Positions 26,273 to 35,474 of a DNA stretch of 64,000 nt are shown here, piece after piece. This DNA comes from a marine actinobacterium PHSC20C1. GTDB lineage: Bacteria > Actinomycetota > Actinomycetes > Actinomycetales > Microbacteriaceae. Numbering within the stretch: the first letter of the stretch is position 1; every line of letters begins with the position of its first letter. The notes beneath the pieces are model-generated. The model was not told where the DNA came from, did no database searches, and saw only the letters and a program-made list of their open reading frames with translations. The stretch lies in NCBI GenBank assembly GCA_000153145.1, contig CH672415.1, positions 2,588,319-2,652,318 on the forward strand, in the 5' to 3' direction. The translations under genes and the position numbers were made by a program.

Positions 26273-27713
26273 GTGCAATTCTCCGCGCTGATTCGATGGT
26301 GAGGGGCTCAAGTGTGCTTACGTCGAGTTCGAAGGCCGTACCAAAAGGGGCGTCCAGGATGCTGTCAAGCAACACTTCACCGTCGGTGATGACTAAGCGC
26401 GCTGGTCCGTCGTCGACGCGAGCGAACGAGTCTGGGTGAGCACTTTCCAGCAGCTCATCAACGATCGGGGACAACGGTGCTGGGGCGCCCCAATAGTGGT
26501 GTCCGTTGCGTTCGATATGCGTCAGTCCCATCGCAGCCGCAACGACGAGATCCTGATTGATGGTGAGAGGGGCAACGGTCGACAAGTCCTCCGCTGTAAG
26601 TATTGTTGCCACTGCTGCTGCAGAATTTGGCGCAGCGCGGGACTTTATGAGCGCCGCATTCGCAAGTCCACGAATAACGCCTTTGCAGCCCTTGTAGGTG
26701 CCGCCGGCGTACCCGAGGTCCATCGCCCTACGTACGGTGTCGAGTGCGTCATCCGACTCATCAATGATCACAAGAAAGCGTTTACTGACGTGTTGCAGGT
26801 CGGCGCGACTCGACTCATCGAGCGCGTGAGAGCGGTGGATGGGTTGTTCGATCGCGATCAGCTTCTCGCGCAGCAGTTCATCAACTTCGGAGTCGGCGGT
26901 GAGGGCTTCGAGCCACTCACGAAGGTCAGCAGCAGTGGTCATCGACTCGTTGCCGTCAATTGTCCACTCTGGGGAGATGCCCGCCTCTCGGCAGACTAGG
27001 TCGATGTGCTTGAGGCGCGGGATGTCGTTACTAGCGTTTCCGGCCGTTTTTATCTTGAGGTACTTGGCCCCGTAGCGAGCGAGAACTGCAGCCAAGCTAA
27101 CAGGAAGTCCATCGTGAGGATCATCTCTCACTTCGTCGTCTGTTAGGGGGTCGGAAAGTCCAACAGTGTGTCGAATCGCAATCGTGGATGCGCAACGTTC
27201 CGGGGCGAAGTCAGCGAGCGAATGTCCCTCTAATTCAGGATGAATCCGGCCGAGCTCTATCCCAAAAGTGTCGGTGTGGATCGCGCGCACGAACGGCGTG
27301 GCGATAAGGCGGCAGGTGGCATCGATGAGTGCTCGCTCAATGAGGCTGGTGCCGAGTCCGGCGACAAGTCCGGGAACATCGTGGCTAGTCGCCCACTGAG
27401 CATGTCGTTCCTGGAGCGACCACCAAAGCTCAAACAGCGAGGCCGCCTCGCTGTCGCTCGCGAGCTCAGCGGCACTTTCGATCGCGACCACGAGGTCTTC
27501 GACGTCATCTACGAAGAGCGAATCTGGGTCTTTAGTAAACCATTTCGGCGGCAGATGTTCAGAAGCGAAACCGCGCGCAGTTGTCGAGCCTTCGCTAACG
27601 ATAATCTCCACAACGACGTGTGGGGCTGCCGTCATTTCTGCGATCCCATACCGGAAGGGGAGCCTCGTGTGGATGGCTGTTACGTGCAGGTTGATTGCGT
27701 CGATGCGAATCAC
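26265..27713 (-). CDS. Enolase-superfamily enzyme (mandelate racemase/muconate lactonising type)
   Basis: A 482-residue protein, longer than usual members (about 370-400). Catalytic pattern: KIK with Lys220 and Lys222, metal ligands Asp253 (TIDGNES), Glu289 (IAIEQP) and Asp318 (IIDES), and Lys341/Lys344 in GGTYKGCKG. This lysine-rich layout resembles muconate lactonising or dipeptide-epimerase subgroups, but the extra length and a GTYKGCKGVIRGLANAAL helix suggest a separate, unassigned clade. GTG start after AGGAAGAG. It leads the GntR gene and probably performs the first chemical step of the cluster. Confidence 0.8.
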   Translation of the reverse strand: MIRIDAINLHVTAIHTRLPFRYGIAEMTAAPHVVVEIIVSEGSTTARGFASEHLPPKWFTKDPDSLFVDDVEDLVVAIESAAELASDSEAASLFELWWSLQERHAQWATSHDVPGLVAGLGTSLIERALIDATCRLIATPFVRAIHTDTFGIELGRIHPELEGHSLADFAPERCASTIAIRHTVGLSDPLTDDEVRDDPHDGLPVSLAAVLARYGAKYLKIKTAGNASNDIPRLKHIDLVCREAGISPEWTIDGNESMTTAADLREWLEALTADSEVDELLREKLIAIEQPIHRSHALDESSRADLQHVSKRFLVIIDESDDALDTVRRAMDLGYAGGTYKGCKGVIRGLANAALIKSRAAPNSAAAVATILTAEDLSTVAPLTINQDLVVAAAMGLTHIERNGHHYWGAPAPLSPIVDELLESAHPDSFARVDDGPARLVITDGEVLLDSILDAPFGTAFELDVSTLEPLTIESARRIARG

Positions 27714-27767
27714 AATTACTCTTCCTGTTGGGCTGTGGTCAGTCCAATCTAGCGCCGAACTGGGATG

Positions 27768-28319
27768 CTAGCAGGCACCCCACATACCCAGTTGCGCGGA
27801 ATGCGCCGCATCTTCAGCGTCGCGCAGCTCAGGCCAATACTGGTCGTTGAGACCAACCTTGATTGCTTCGGCGGCTCCTAGCTCGATCATTGCGAGGTTC
27901 ACGAAAGTTCCGTCGTCGAGGTACACGTAGAGCAGTGAACGCCCGAACCTGTCCTCTGGTTCCCTGTCTTCGAGCGCCCACACCTGGGTGCCCTCGGGGA
28001 GGAAATCTCTCAAAAGCGCGCGAGCTTCTGCTCCGTAACACTCTTCGGCATCCGGGCGCTGCTGGCCGGCAAGTTCCGGGGTGTCGATTCCGATCAGTCG
28101 AACTTTGAGTTCTTCGCGGCCGGTGTCGAGGTAAAGCGTGTCACCGTCATGCACATAATTGACGGTCGCCGAGAAGGCGCCAGGAGGGATAGCGCTAGCG
28201 TTGGAAGCTTCGGAACGCGGCGACGAGTTCACGGAGCACCCGGCAATGGCCAATGCCAAGACCATTAAAATCGTGAGTGCAGAGCCGCTACTGCGGGGGA
28301 GTTTGTGCTGAATTGACAC
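27768..28319 (-). CDS. Thermonuclease (SNase)-family lipoprotein
   Basis: A 183-residue exported nuclease. The signal peptide LTILMVLALAIAGC ends in a lipobox, so it should be membrane-anchored outside the cell. The OB-fold SNase domain shows ATVNYVHDGDTLYL, VRLIGIDTPEL with the catalytic Arg and Asp, and LEDREPEDRFGRSLLYVYL, plus a C-terminal ELRDAEDAAHSAQLGMWG. It would degrade extracellular DNA or RNA. GTG start; the ribosome-binding site is poor. It stands alone. Confidence 0.88.
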   Translation of the reverse strand: MSIQHKLPRSSGSALTILMVLALAIAGCSVNSSPRSEASNASAIPPGAFSATVNYVHDGDTLYLDTGREELKVRLIGIDTPELAGQQRPDAEECYGAEARALLRDFLPEGTQVWALEDREPEDRFGRSLLYVYLDDGTFVNLAMIELGAAEAIKVGLNDQYWPELRDAEDAAHSAQLGMWGAC

Positions 28320-28340
28320 TCGACGATTCTCGCACGAGAG

Positions 28341-29141
28341 CTAACTGGCGGAAGTTCCAGTCCTCAGAGCACGCGCCGTTGCCGCGCCGAGTTGTTTTCC
28401 CCAGTGCGAGTGAACTGCTCGCCAGTTAAACGCATCCTCAATGAACATGCCAGCAGTTGCGAGACTCGGGAACGAAGAATAGGTCACCCCCGGGTGTGCC
28501 GAAGCAACAGCCGCTGATGCCCTATTGAGTCGTTGAATCTGCAACGCGAGAATGCGCTGCACGAACTTGGGCATCGCGCGAAAGCGGTGCATGGGAGGGA
28601 TCGCGGCCACAATCACGGGGCACTCTGGGGTGGCGCTCTGCCGTACAGCCGTGACAATGCGTTCTAGGCTCTTAGTCCACTCATATTGAGTAGTACCAAG
28701 CAGAACATCGGGTACGCCAACGATTACGATGACGGCGTCCGCTTTCAACTCCATCGTATGCACAGCGTTGGCGGCGCGACTCATGGTCATTTCCGTTTCT
28801 GAAATCGTTGTCCAGGAGCACCCAATGTTGTGCTCGCGGGCGACGTAACGGGAGGTTTGGGACGCGACTCCAAGGCCGTGATTGAGCACGTTGTAACTGG
28901 ATGCTGCAATGTCTCCCACGAAAAGTATCCGTGCAGGATGGCGGCCAGCTACTTCGCCCTCCGGCGGGCCGTCTGGAAAGAGTGCATTCGCTATTTCTAC
29001 GCGGTACCCCAGCAAGCTGACTTTGAGTAGCGGGCGAAAGAGGCGAATGATTTCGCCCGTGATTTTGAAGCCCGCTTTGCGGCGAGGAATACGTGATGTG
29101 GCTGGGGGGAGATTGCTTGCTTGTTTTTGCCACGAGACCAA
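28341..29141 (-). CDS. SGNH/GDSL hydrolase-like protein with altered active site
   Basis: A 266-residue protein that aligns by eye with actinobacterial SGNH hydrolases: block I ILFVGDIAASS near residue 70, a central VIVIVGVPDVLLG near 147 and a final AVHSHWGKQLG near 245. The nucleophile position reads GDI instead of GDS, and the GxND motif reads GVPD, so the Ser and Asn are both gone while the last His remains. The start is uncertain: TTG 29141 is the only upstream option and has no ribosome-binding site. Probably not an ordinary esterase. Confidence 0.7.
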   Translation of the reverse strand: MVSWQKQASNLPPATSRIPRRKAGFKITGEIIRLFRPLLKVSLLGYRVEIANALFPDGPPEGEVAGRHPARILFVGDIAASSYNVLNHGLGVASQTSRYVAREHNIGCSWTTISETEMTMSRAANAVHTMELKADAVIVIVGVPDVLLGTTQYEWTKSLERIVTAVRQSATPECPVIVAAIPPMHRFRAMPKFVQRILALQIQRLNRASAAVASAHPGVTYSSFPSLATAGMFIEDAFNWRAVHSHWGKQLGAATARALRTGTSAS

Positions 29142-29232
29142 TAGTGACGCTGCGATAAGCGCTACGCGGGCAAGACATGCCTACAACCGGTAGGTGATCT
29201 TCGCTTACTTTTGGAAGTGGAAGAATGGGGCA

Positions 29233-29913
29233 ATGACCGAGCCTGCAGCAGTGCACCCTGAACTCGACAAACTGATTGGCACCCTCGAGAAACTGCGCGC
29301 ACCTGGCGGTTGCGCTTGGGATCGCGAGCAAACTCACGAGTCGCTCGTGCAATACCTCGTCGAAGAGACCTACGAGCTGATTGAGGCGATCGAGGCTGGG
29401 GACGCTCACGACATGGTCGAGGAACTTGGTGACGTGCTCTATCAGGTGCTATTTCACTCCGACATCGCAGCTGAGGCGGGGCGATTCACTCTCGAGGACG
29501 TTGCAGCAAACATGACCGCGAAGATGATCGGTCGGCATCCTCACGTTTTTGCGGACACCACGGCAGAGACAGCTGATGCTGTCATAGCGGTATGGGACGA
29601 GGTCAAAAAGACCGAGAAACCACACCGCACGAGCGTGCTCGACGGCATCCCTCAAGCAATGCCAGCACTCGCGCTCGCGGACAAGTTGCTTGGCCGCGCC
29701 CACAAGGTGGGACTTCTGGATGCCACAACGCCGGGTGCGATCAACGTCACGGAAGAAGACGAACTCGGTCCGCTATTGCTCGCGATCGTGGCCTCCGCAA
29801 AAGCGAATGGACTGGATTCGGAGAGAGCGCTACGTGCGGCGTTACGTCAACTGGGAGACGAGATTCAGGCGCACGAGGCTGAGTCCGTGCAGAAGCCGGC
29901 GAGCGAAATCTAA
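29233..29913 (+). CDS. mazG: Nucleoside triphosphate pyrophosphohydrolase MazG
   Basis: Hydrolyses (d)NTPs, including damaged ones, to monophosphates and pyrophosphate. The 226-residue protein has LRAPGGCAWDREQTHESL, the metal motif EETYELIEAIEAGD and VEELGDVLYQVLFHSDIA, and VWDEVKKTEK followed by GIPQAMPALALADKL, all MazG hallmarks. ATG 29233 is preferred over 29194 because it precedes the conserved HPELDKLIGTLEKLR; a purine-rich GGAAGTGGAAGAATGGGG lies upstream. It diverges from the SGNH-like gene. Confidence 0.92.
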   Translation: MTEPAAVHPELDKLIGTLEKLRAPGGCAWDREQTHESLVQYLVEETYELIEAIEAGDAHDMVEELGDVLYQVLFHSDIAAEAGRFTLEDVAANMTAKMIGRHPHVFADTTAETADAVIAVWDEVKKTEKPHRTSVLDGIPQAMPALALADKLLGRAHKVGLLDATTPGAINVTEEDELGPLLLAIVASAKANGLDSERALRAALRQLGDEIQAHEAESVQKPASEI

Positions 29914-29918
29914 AGGGT

Positions 29919-30054
29919 GGTGCCCTCCCTAACCCGAATAGAGAGGGCACCGGCGCAATACCCGTAGATGAGACATGTGATCGCACGTCGATCATCTATT
30001 TATGGCATCGCGCGCTGACGGATCGGTGGGATTACCCGGCCGACCGATCCAGCG
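29919..30054 (+). terminator. Three consecutive hairpins after mazG
   Basis: Stem 1: GGTGCCCTC (29919-29927) with GAGGGCACC (29943-29951). Stem 2: TAGATGA (29965-29971) with TCATCTA (29992-29998), extended inward by GAC/GTC and GTG/CAC and followed by a TATTTAT run. Stem 3: CGCT plus GGATCGGT (30013-30027) with ACCGATCC plus AGCG (30043-30054), enclosing a GGG/CCC mini-stem. Stem 2 looks like the real mazG terminator; the others may be tandem terminators or part of a small RNA. The rest of the gap to 30175 holds the tetR promoter. Confidence 0.5.
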
Positions 30055-30146
30055 TTTGAGAAGCCCCGGGTGAGGGGGATTCAAGCTGTTGTGGTGCCGC
30101 TAGCAGACTGTTGGCACAAGGAGAAATCATAACCGTTGCCTACCTG

Positions 30147-30177
30147 ATAAGCAAACAACCGTTATGTTAATGCTTAT
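30147..30177 (+). promoter_or_regulatory. tetR promoter and probable self-operator
   Basis: ATAAGCA (30147-30153) and TGCTTAT (30171-30177) form an inverted repeat that encloses a -10-like TATGTT (30163-30168) and touches the ATG at 30176. ACCGTT also occurs twice nearby. This geometry suits a TetR protein repressing its own leaderless transcript. Confidence 0.45.
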
Positions 30178-30775
30178 GGCTCGCAAACCCGACCCGACCC
30201 GCAAGCCAGCGCTTATCCAGCAAGCACTCGAATTCCTTGTTGATAGGCCGCTGTCTAGCCTCACTTTCCGCTCACTAGCGAAAGCCCTCGACGTGAGCAC
30301 CTTCACGCTCGTTTACCACTTCGGCACTCGCGCGGAGCTAATCCGCGAAATCGTGCGGGCCAACGCCCGAGGGGTCACCCCGGAAGAAGCGTCAACGCTG
30401 CCCGCCAGCACCGTTGACGACTACTTTTCAAGCCTCAACCTGTCTTGGCAGTGGACTCAGCTGCCCGAAAACCTGCACCGACAGCGTCTCGAGTTTGAAG
30501 CGGGACTCCTCGAAGCAGTCGAACGAAGCGAGCTCACGATCACTCGCAGCTATTTTGAGCAATGGGTTGGTCTTGGCGCCCGGGCGCTCGTCGCGCTCGG
30601 TGTTGAGAAGGCGCAGGCAGAAGTCGAGTCGCGGCTTCTCATGAATACCTTTCACGGGATTCAATTCGATCTCGTGCTCAATCAAAACCTTGAGGCATCG
30701 TCTGCTGTCTTTGACACTGCTGTGCGCCACCATCGCAGTCGCGTCGAAGCCCTGATCGTTCAAGCCTCCCAGTAG
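30176..30775 (+). CDS. TetR/AcrR-family transcriptional regulator
   Basis: A 199-residue regulator. The N-terminal helix-turn-helix is ALEFLVDRPLSSLTFRSLAKALDVSTFTLVYHFGTRAELIREIV, a standard TetR DNA-binding domain, followed by an all-helical ligand domain. Three in-frame ATGs (30164, 30170, 30176) are possible; the third fits a leaderless transcript and starts at MARKPDP. The target is unclear: upstream mazG and downstream hisS are housekeeping genes. Confidence 0.85.
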   Translation: MARKPDPTRKPALIQQALEFLVDRPLSSLTFRSLAKALDVSTFTLVYHFGTRAELIREIVRANARGVTPEEASTLPASTVDDYFSSLNLSWQWTQLPENLHRQRLEFEAGLLEAVERSELTITRSYFEQWVGLGARALVALGVEKAQAEVESRLLMNTFHGIQFDLVLNQNLEASSAVFDTAVRHHRSRVEALIVQASQ

Positions 30776-30811
30776 CCGCGAAACTCTGCTGCGTGCGAGA
30801 GAATGGAAGTT

Positions 30812-32104
30812 ATGGCGTCAACTGTTAATCCTCCGCGTGGAATGCGCGACTTTCTTCCCGCAGAGAAGGCGCGCCGTGAGCGCGTCCTCGGTGTGATTCG
30901 GGGCAGCTACCGCGCCCACGGTTTCGACGAGATCGAGACTCCGGTCATGGAAGACAGCTCCCGACTGCATGCGGGTTTGGGCGGCGACAACGAAAAGCTC
31001 GCCTTCGCTGTGATGAAGCGGGGGCTTACCGCTGACAAGCTACAAGCGGCATCCGAAGCTTTAGATCTTGCTGACCTCGGATTGCGTTTCGACCTCACAG
31101 TTCCCCTCGCACGGTTTTATGCCACACACCGCGCTGAACTGCCGAAGGTATTCCGTGCGATTCAGATTGCACCCGTGTGGCGTGCGGAGCGCCCGCAGAA
31201 GGGCCGTTACCGCCAATTCGTTCAGTGCGACATCGACATCATGGGGGAGGCGGGCCCCAGCGCTGAGATTGAACTGATCACGGCAACAGCTGCCACGCTT
31301 GATGCTCTCGGGATCGACGGCTGCACGATTCGCGTCAACGACCGCCGATTGCTGTCGAGTGCGCTCACTATTCTCGGCTTCCCCCTCAAGGAGCACGACG
31401 CCGTGCTCATCACGGTCGATAAGCTCGACAAGCTCGGCGCTGAGGGTGTTATCGCTGAGCTTCGCGAACGTGCTTTCCCCAACGCTCCGGTCGCCGCGCT
31501 CGCAGAATTTTTGAGCCGACCCCAGCCCGAAATCAAGACAGAGTTCACGGCGGACGCGATCCGTGCAGCACTGCCTGCAGGCGTGAACGAAACAGTCATT
31601 TCCGAGCTAGCAGCAATTGGACACGCGGTCGAAGCAGGTCGCGGCACCTCAGGCGCTCTCATCGAGTTCGACCCGTGGCTGGTGCGCGGTATGGGTTACT
31701 ACACCGGCGCGATCTTTGAGGTCGCTCATCCCTCCCTCGGATACTCGCTCGGCGGTGGTGGCCGCTACGACGGCATGATTGGCCGATTCTTGGGTAGTGA
31801 CGTCCCCGCTGTGGGTTTCTCGCTTGGATTCGAGCGACTGGTTGACCTGGTCGAGTTGGATGAAGCTTCCGAGGACGACCAGCTCGCTCTCATCTATGAC
31901 GCAGACGTGAACCCGACAGTGTTGGTTCGCCTTCAAGCTGAGTTGATTCGCTCTGGCAAGCGCGTGCGCCTCGAATCTCGCCCACGCAAGCTGCCCCAGT
32001 TGCTCGACCAGCTGCGTGACGCAGGCTTCACCAGCTTCGCAATTGTGCGCACAGACGCTGGCGACGTTGCTAGCCTTGATTTCAAGGTTTTCGACGAGCA
32101 GTAA
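30812..32104 (+). CDS. hisS: Histidyl-tRNA synthetase
   Basis: Charges tRNA-His; class II aminoacyl-tRNA synthetase of about 430 residues. Motif 2 region RAIQIAPVWRAERPQKGRYRQFVQCDIDIMG, histidine-binding LVRGMGYYTGAIFEV and motif 3 GGGGRYDGMIGRF with VGFSLGFERL are all visible. ATG 30812 is preferred over 30803 because GAGAGA is nine bases upstream, a normal distance. It is followed by a CPBP membrane protease gene after 20 bases. Confidence 0.95.
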   Translation: MASTVNPPRGMRDFLPAEKARRERVLGVIRGSYRAHGFDEIETPVMEDSSRLHAGLGGDNEKLAFAVMKRGLTADKLQAASEALDLADLGLRFDLTVPLARFYATHRAELPKVFRAIQIAPVWRAERPQKGRYRQFVQCDIDIMGEAGPSAEIELITATAATLDALGIDGCTIRVNDRRLLSSALTILGFPLKEHDAVLITVDKLDKLGAEGVIAELRERAFPNAPVAALAEFLSRPQPEIKTEFTADAIRAALPAGVNETVISELAAIGHAVEAGRGTSGALIEFDPWLVRGMGYYTGAIFEVAHPSLGYSLGGGGRYDGMIGRFLGSDVPAVGFSLGFERLVDLVELDEASEDDQLALIYDADVNPTVLVRLQAELIRSGKRVRLESRPRKLPQLLDQLRDAGFTSFAIVRTDAGDVASLDFKVFDEQ

Positions 32105-32124
32105 CCCGATCTCAAGGAGTGCCG

Positions 32125-33060
32125 GTGTCACGCAAATTTGTTCCGATTGTCGTGTTTCTGGCGCTCAGTTTTGGGTTGTCGTGGCTATTCGCCCTTCCAC
32201 TGTGGTTGAGCGATGGACTGGCGAGTCCATTTTTCCTCGTCGTTGCGATCGCAGTCATGGCCACTCCGGCAATCGCGGCACTCGTGGTGGTGTTTTTCGT
32301 CGAGAAGCACCCGGCCAAGGGAGCGCGGCGTCGCGCGCTCGGCCTCGGCTCGGTTCGCCCAGTGGGCCGATTCATCGGCTATCTCGGCTTGGCGATGTTT
32401 GTGCCGCCGGCGCTCATCTTGGCGGCGCTGCTGGTGGGCACAGCGTTCGGCCTGTACCCGGCAGACTTCGTGAACTTCTCCGGATTTCAAGAGACCATAG
32501 ATGCTCAACTGGAGGCGGTAGGCCAAGCAACCCTCCCTATCCCCATCGGCCTGTTGGTCGCGCTGCAATTCGTGAACGTGCTGATCGGGTCGATCATCAA
32601 TATCATCCCTGCGCTCGGTGAAGAACTTGGCTGGCGCGGTTGGCTATTGCCCAAACTTTTGCCGCTCGGGCTTGTGCCGGCACTCCTGATCTCGGGAGTC
32701 ATTTGGGGCTTGTGGCACGCACCCCTTATCTTGCTTGGCTACAACTACGGCAACGTTCCTGGATGGTTGGCGCTTGCTGCAATGGTGGGAATGACCACGG
32801 TTATCGGTGCGGTGTTCTCGTGGCTGCGCATCCGGTCTGAGTCGGTCTGGCCGGCAGCTCTGGCGCATGGTTCGTTTAATGCTGCGGCAGGGTTTTCCCT
32901 CGTCTTCGTGATGGCTGGAGAGTCTTTCGATCCCCTGCAGGCGACGATCCTCGGATGGTCGGGGTGGCTTGTTCCGCTCGGTCTCGTAATCGCGCTTTTC
33001 GCAACGGGCCAGTTTCGTGTGCCCGTAACTGAGTCGGCATCTGTCACTGACGCGGAGTAG
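32125..33060 (+). CDS. CPBP-family intramembrane metalloprotease
   Basis: A 311-residue membrane protein with about eight membrane segments. Family motifs: GEELGWRGWLLPKL (EExxxR), GVIWGLWHAPLIL, and AALAHGSFNAAAGF, supplying Glu and His ligands. This type resembles Abi/CAAX proteases and differs in sequence from the one at 12334-13344. GTG 32125 is preceded by AAGGAG at an ideal distance. Function unknown; CPBP proteins can process prenylated proteins or bacteriocins. Confidence 0.88.
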   Translation: MSRKFVPIVVFLALSFGLSWLFALPLWLSDGLASPFFLVVAIAVMATPAIAALVVVFFVEKHPAKGARRRALGLGSVRPVGRFIGYLGLAMFVPPALILAALLVGTAFGLYPADFVNFSGFQETIDAQLEAVGQATLPIPIGLLVALQFVNVLIGSIINIIPALGEELGWRGWLLPKLLPLGLVPALLISGVIWGLWHAPLILLGYNYGNVPGWLALAAMVGMTTVIGAVFSWLRIRSESVWPAALAHGSFNAAAGFSLVFVMAGESFDPLQATILGWSGWLVPLGLVIALFATGQFRVPVTESASVTDAE

Positions 33061-33108
33061 GCTTTCCCCCGGACATCCACCACTAACAGTCCAAACAATC
33101 TTTCTTGA

Positions 33109-34401
<1,293 letters not shown>

Positions 34402-34418
34402 CGCTCATCAGCGTCGTC

Positions 34419-34424
34419 TAGCAT
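34419..34424 (+). promoter_or_regulatory. -10 box for leaderless ftsB transcript
   Basis: TAGCAT ends seven bases before the ATG of the ftsB-like gene, and no ribosome-binding site is seen there. Confidence 0.35.
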
Positions 34425-34431
34425 CGAACGC

Positions 34432-34938
34432 ATGGCTAGGCGAGTGCGAGCAAAAAAGGTAGCGGTATCGCTGCCCGAGGAGAGCGCGCCCGATCACTGG
34501 TTGCGCACGATCCGCTTCTCGGGCTTCACCGTGCTCATGCTTGGTTTGCTCATACTCGCCGTCATCGTTCTTGCCCCCAATCTGCGCATCCTGATTGAGC
34601 AACAGCAGACCATCGCGCGTTTGCAAACTCAAGTGGATGAAGCTCAAGAATCGGTCGACGCTCTCAATGAGAACGTCGCACGCTGGGACGACCGGGCGTA
34701 CATCGAGTCTCAAGCTCGCGACCGGCTGTACTACGTGTATCCGGGCGAAGTCAGTTACCTAGTCACCGGTGAGGCTTCTGAAGTAACCACCAACGATGGG
34801 GTGCCCGTGAGCACGAGCATCCAGACCACAAAGATTGATTGGGTGCAGACTCTCGTGTCGTCGATCTACACTGCTGGTCTCACCGAAGACGCGCCCGATG
34901 AGCTGACTATCCCCGCAATTGAAGGACCAAAGCAATGA
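34432..34938 (+). CDS. Septum formation initiator (FtsB/DivIC-like)
   Basis: A 168-residue bitopic division protein. After a basic cytoplasmic segment comes one membrane helix (FSGFTVLMLGLLILAVIVLA, residues about 31-50), then a coiled coil (QQQTIARLQTQVDEAQESVDALNENVARWDD) and the conserved YIESQARDRLYYVYPGEVSYLV block of the DivIC/FtsB family. It should join FtsL and FtsQ at the septum. It lies 30 bases after eno and overlaps the DUF501 gene by four bases (ATGA). Confidence 0.88.
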   Translation: MARRVRAKKVAVSLPEESAPDHWLRTIRFSGFTVLMLGLLILAVIVLAPNLRILIEQQQTIARLQTQVDEAQESVDALNENVARWDDRAYIESQARDRLYYVYPGEVSYLVTGEASEVTTNDGVPVSTSIQTTKIDWVQTLVSSIYTAGLTEDAPDELTIPAIEGPKQ

Positions 34939-35474
34939 CCACTCCACCGTTTGACGCCGTCAGCGATGAAGATGTGCGCATTGTGTCGCTTCAATTGGGT
35001 CGCCCCGCTCGTGACGTAATCGGTATCGCCGCGCGCTGCGTGTGCGGTGCACCGACAGTTGTCTCGACAAAGCCGCGCCTGAGCGACGGAACGCCGTTCC
35101 CCACTATTTATTACCTGTGCCACCCGGCTGCGACGGCATCCGTCTCGACTCTCGAGGCTGAAGGCCACATGCCAGAGCTTGCAGCGATGCTGGTTGGCGA
35201 CATTGCAGAGCAGTATCGGGCCGCTCATGACGCGTACATTTCTGACCGGGACGGTATCGAAATTGTTCCTGAGCTTGCAGGCGTTTCTGCCGGCGGTATG
35301 CCTACTCGCGTTAAGTGCCTTCATGCGCTCGTCGGCCACACGCTTGCGGCGGGCCCCGGAGTAAACCCCATTGGTGATATCGCGCTTGAGCGTGCGACGT
35401 GGAGCCCGACCGTGTGCCAGTGCCCAGACTATTCGGATGCTGCGGCGACCGAGACAGTGGAGAGCTCGCCGTGA
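34935..35474 (+). CDS. DUF501 domain protein
   Basis: A 179-residue cytosolic protein of the actinobacterial DUF501 family. Conserved features seen: VSLQLGRPARDVIGIAARCVCGAPTVV, PTIYYLCHPAATASVSTLEAEGHMPE, PTRVKCLHALVGHTLAAGPGVNPIGD and a final VCQC. The repeated Cys and His positions suggest metal binding. The gene normally sits between ftsB and a ppx/gppA-like gene; here a subtilase gene follows. Function not established. Confidence 0.88.
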   Translation: MTTPPFDAVSDEDVRIVSLQLGRPARDVIGIAARCVCGAPTVVSTKPRLSDGTPFPTIYYLCHPAATASVSTLEAEGHMPELAAMLVGDIAEQYRAAHDAYISDRDGIEIVPELAGVSAGGMPTRVKCLHALVGHTLAAGPGVNPIGDIALERATWSPTVCQCPDYSDAAATETVESSP

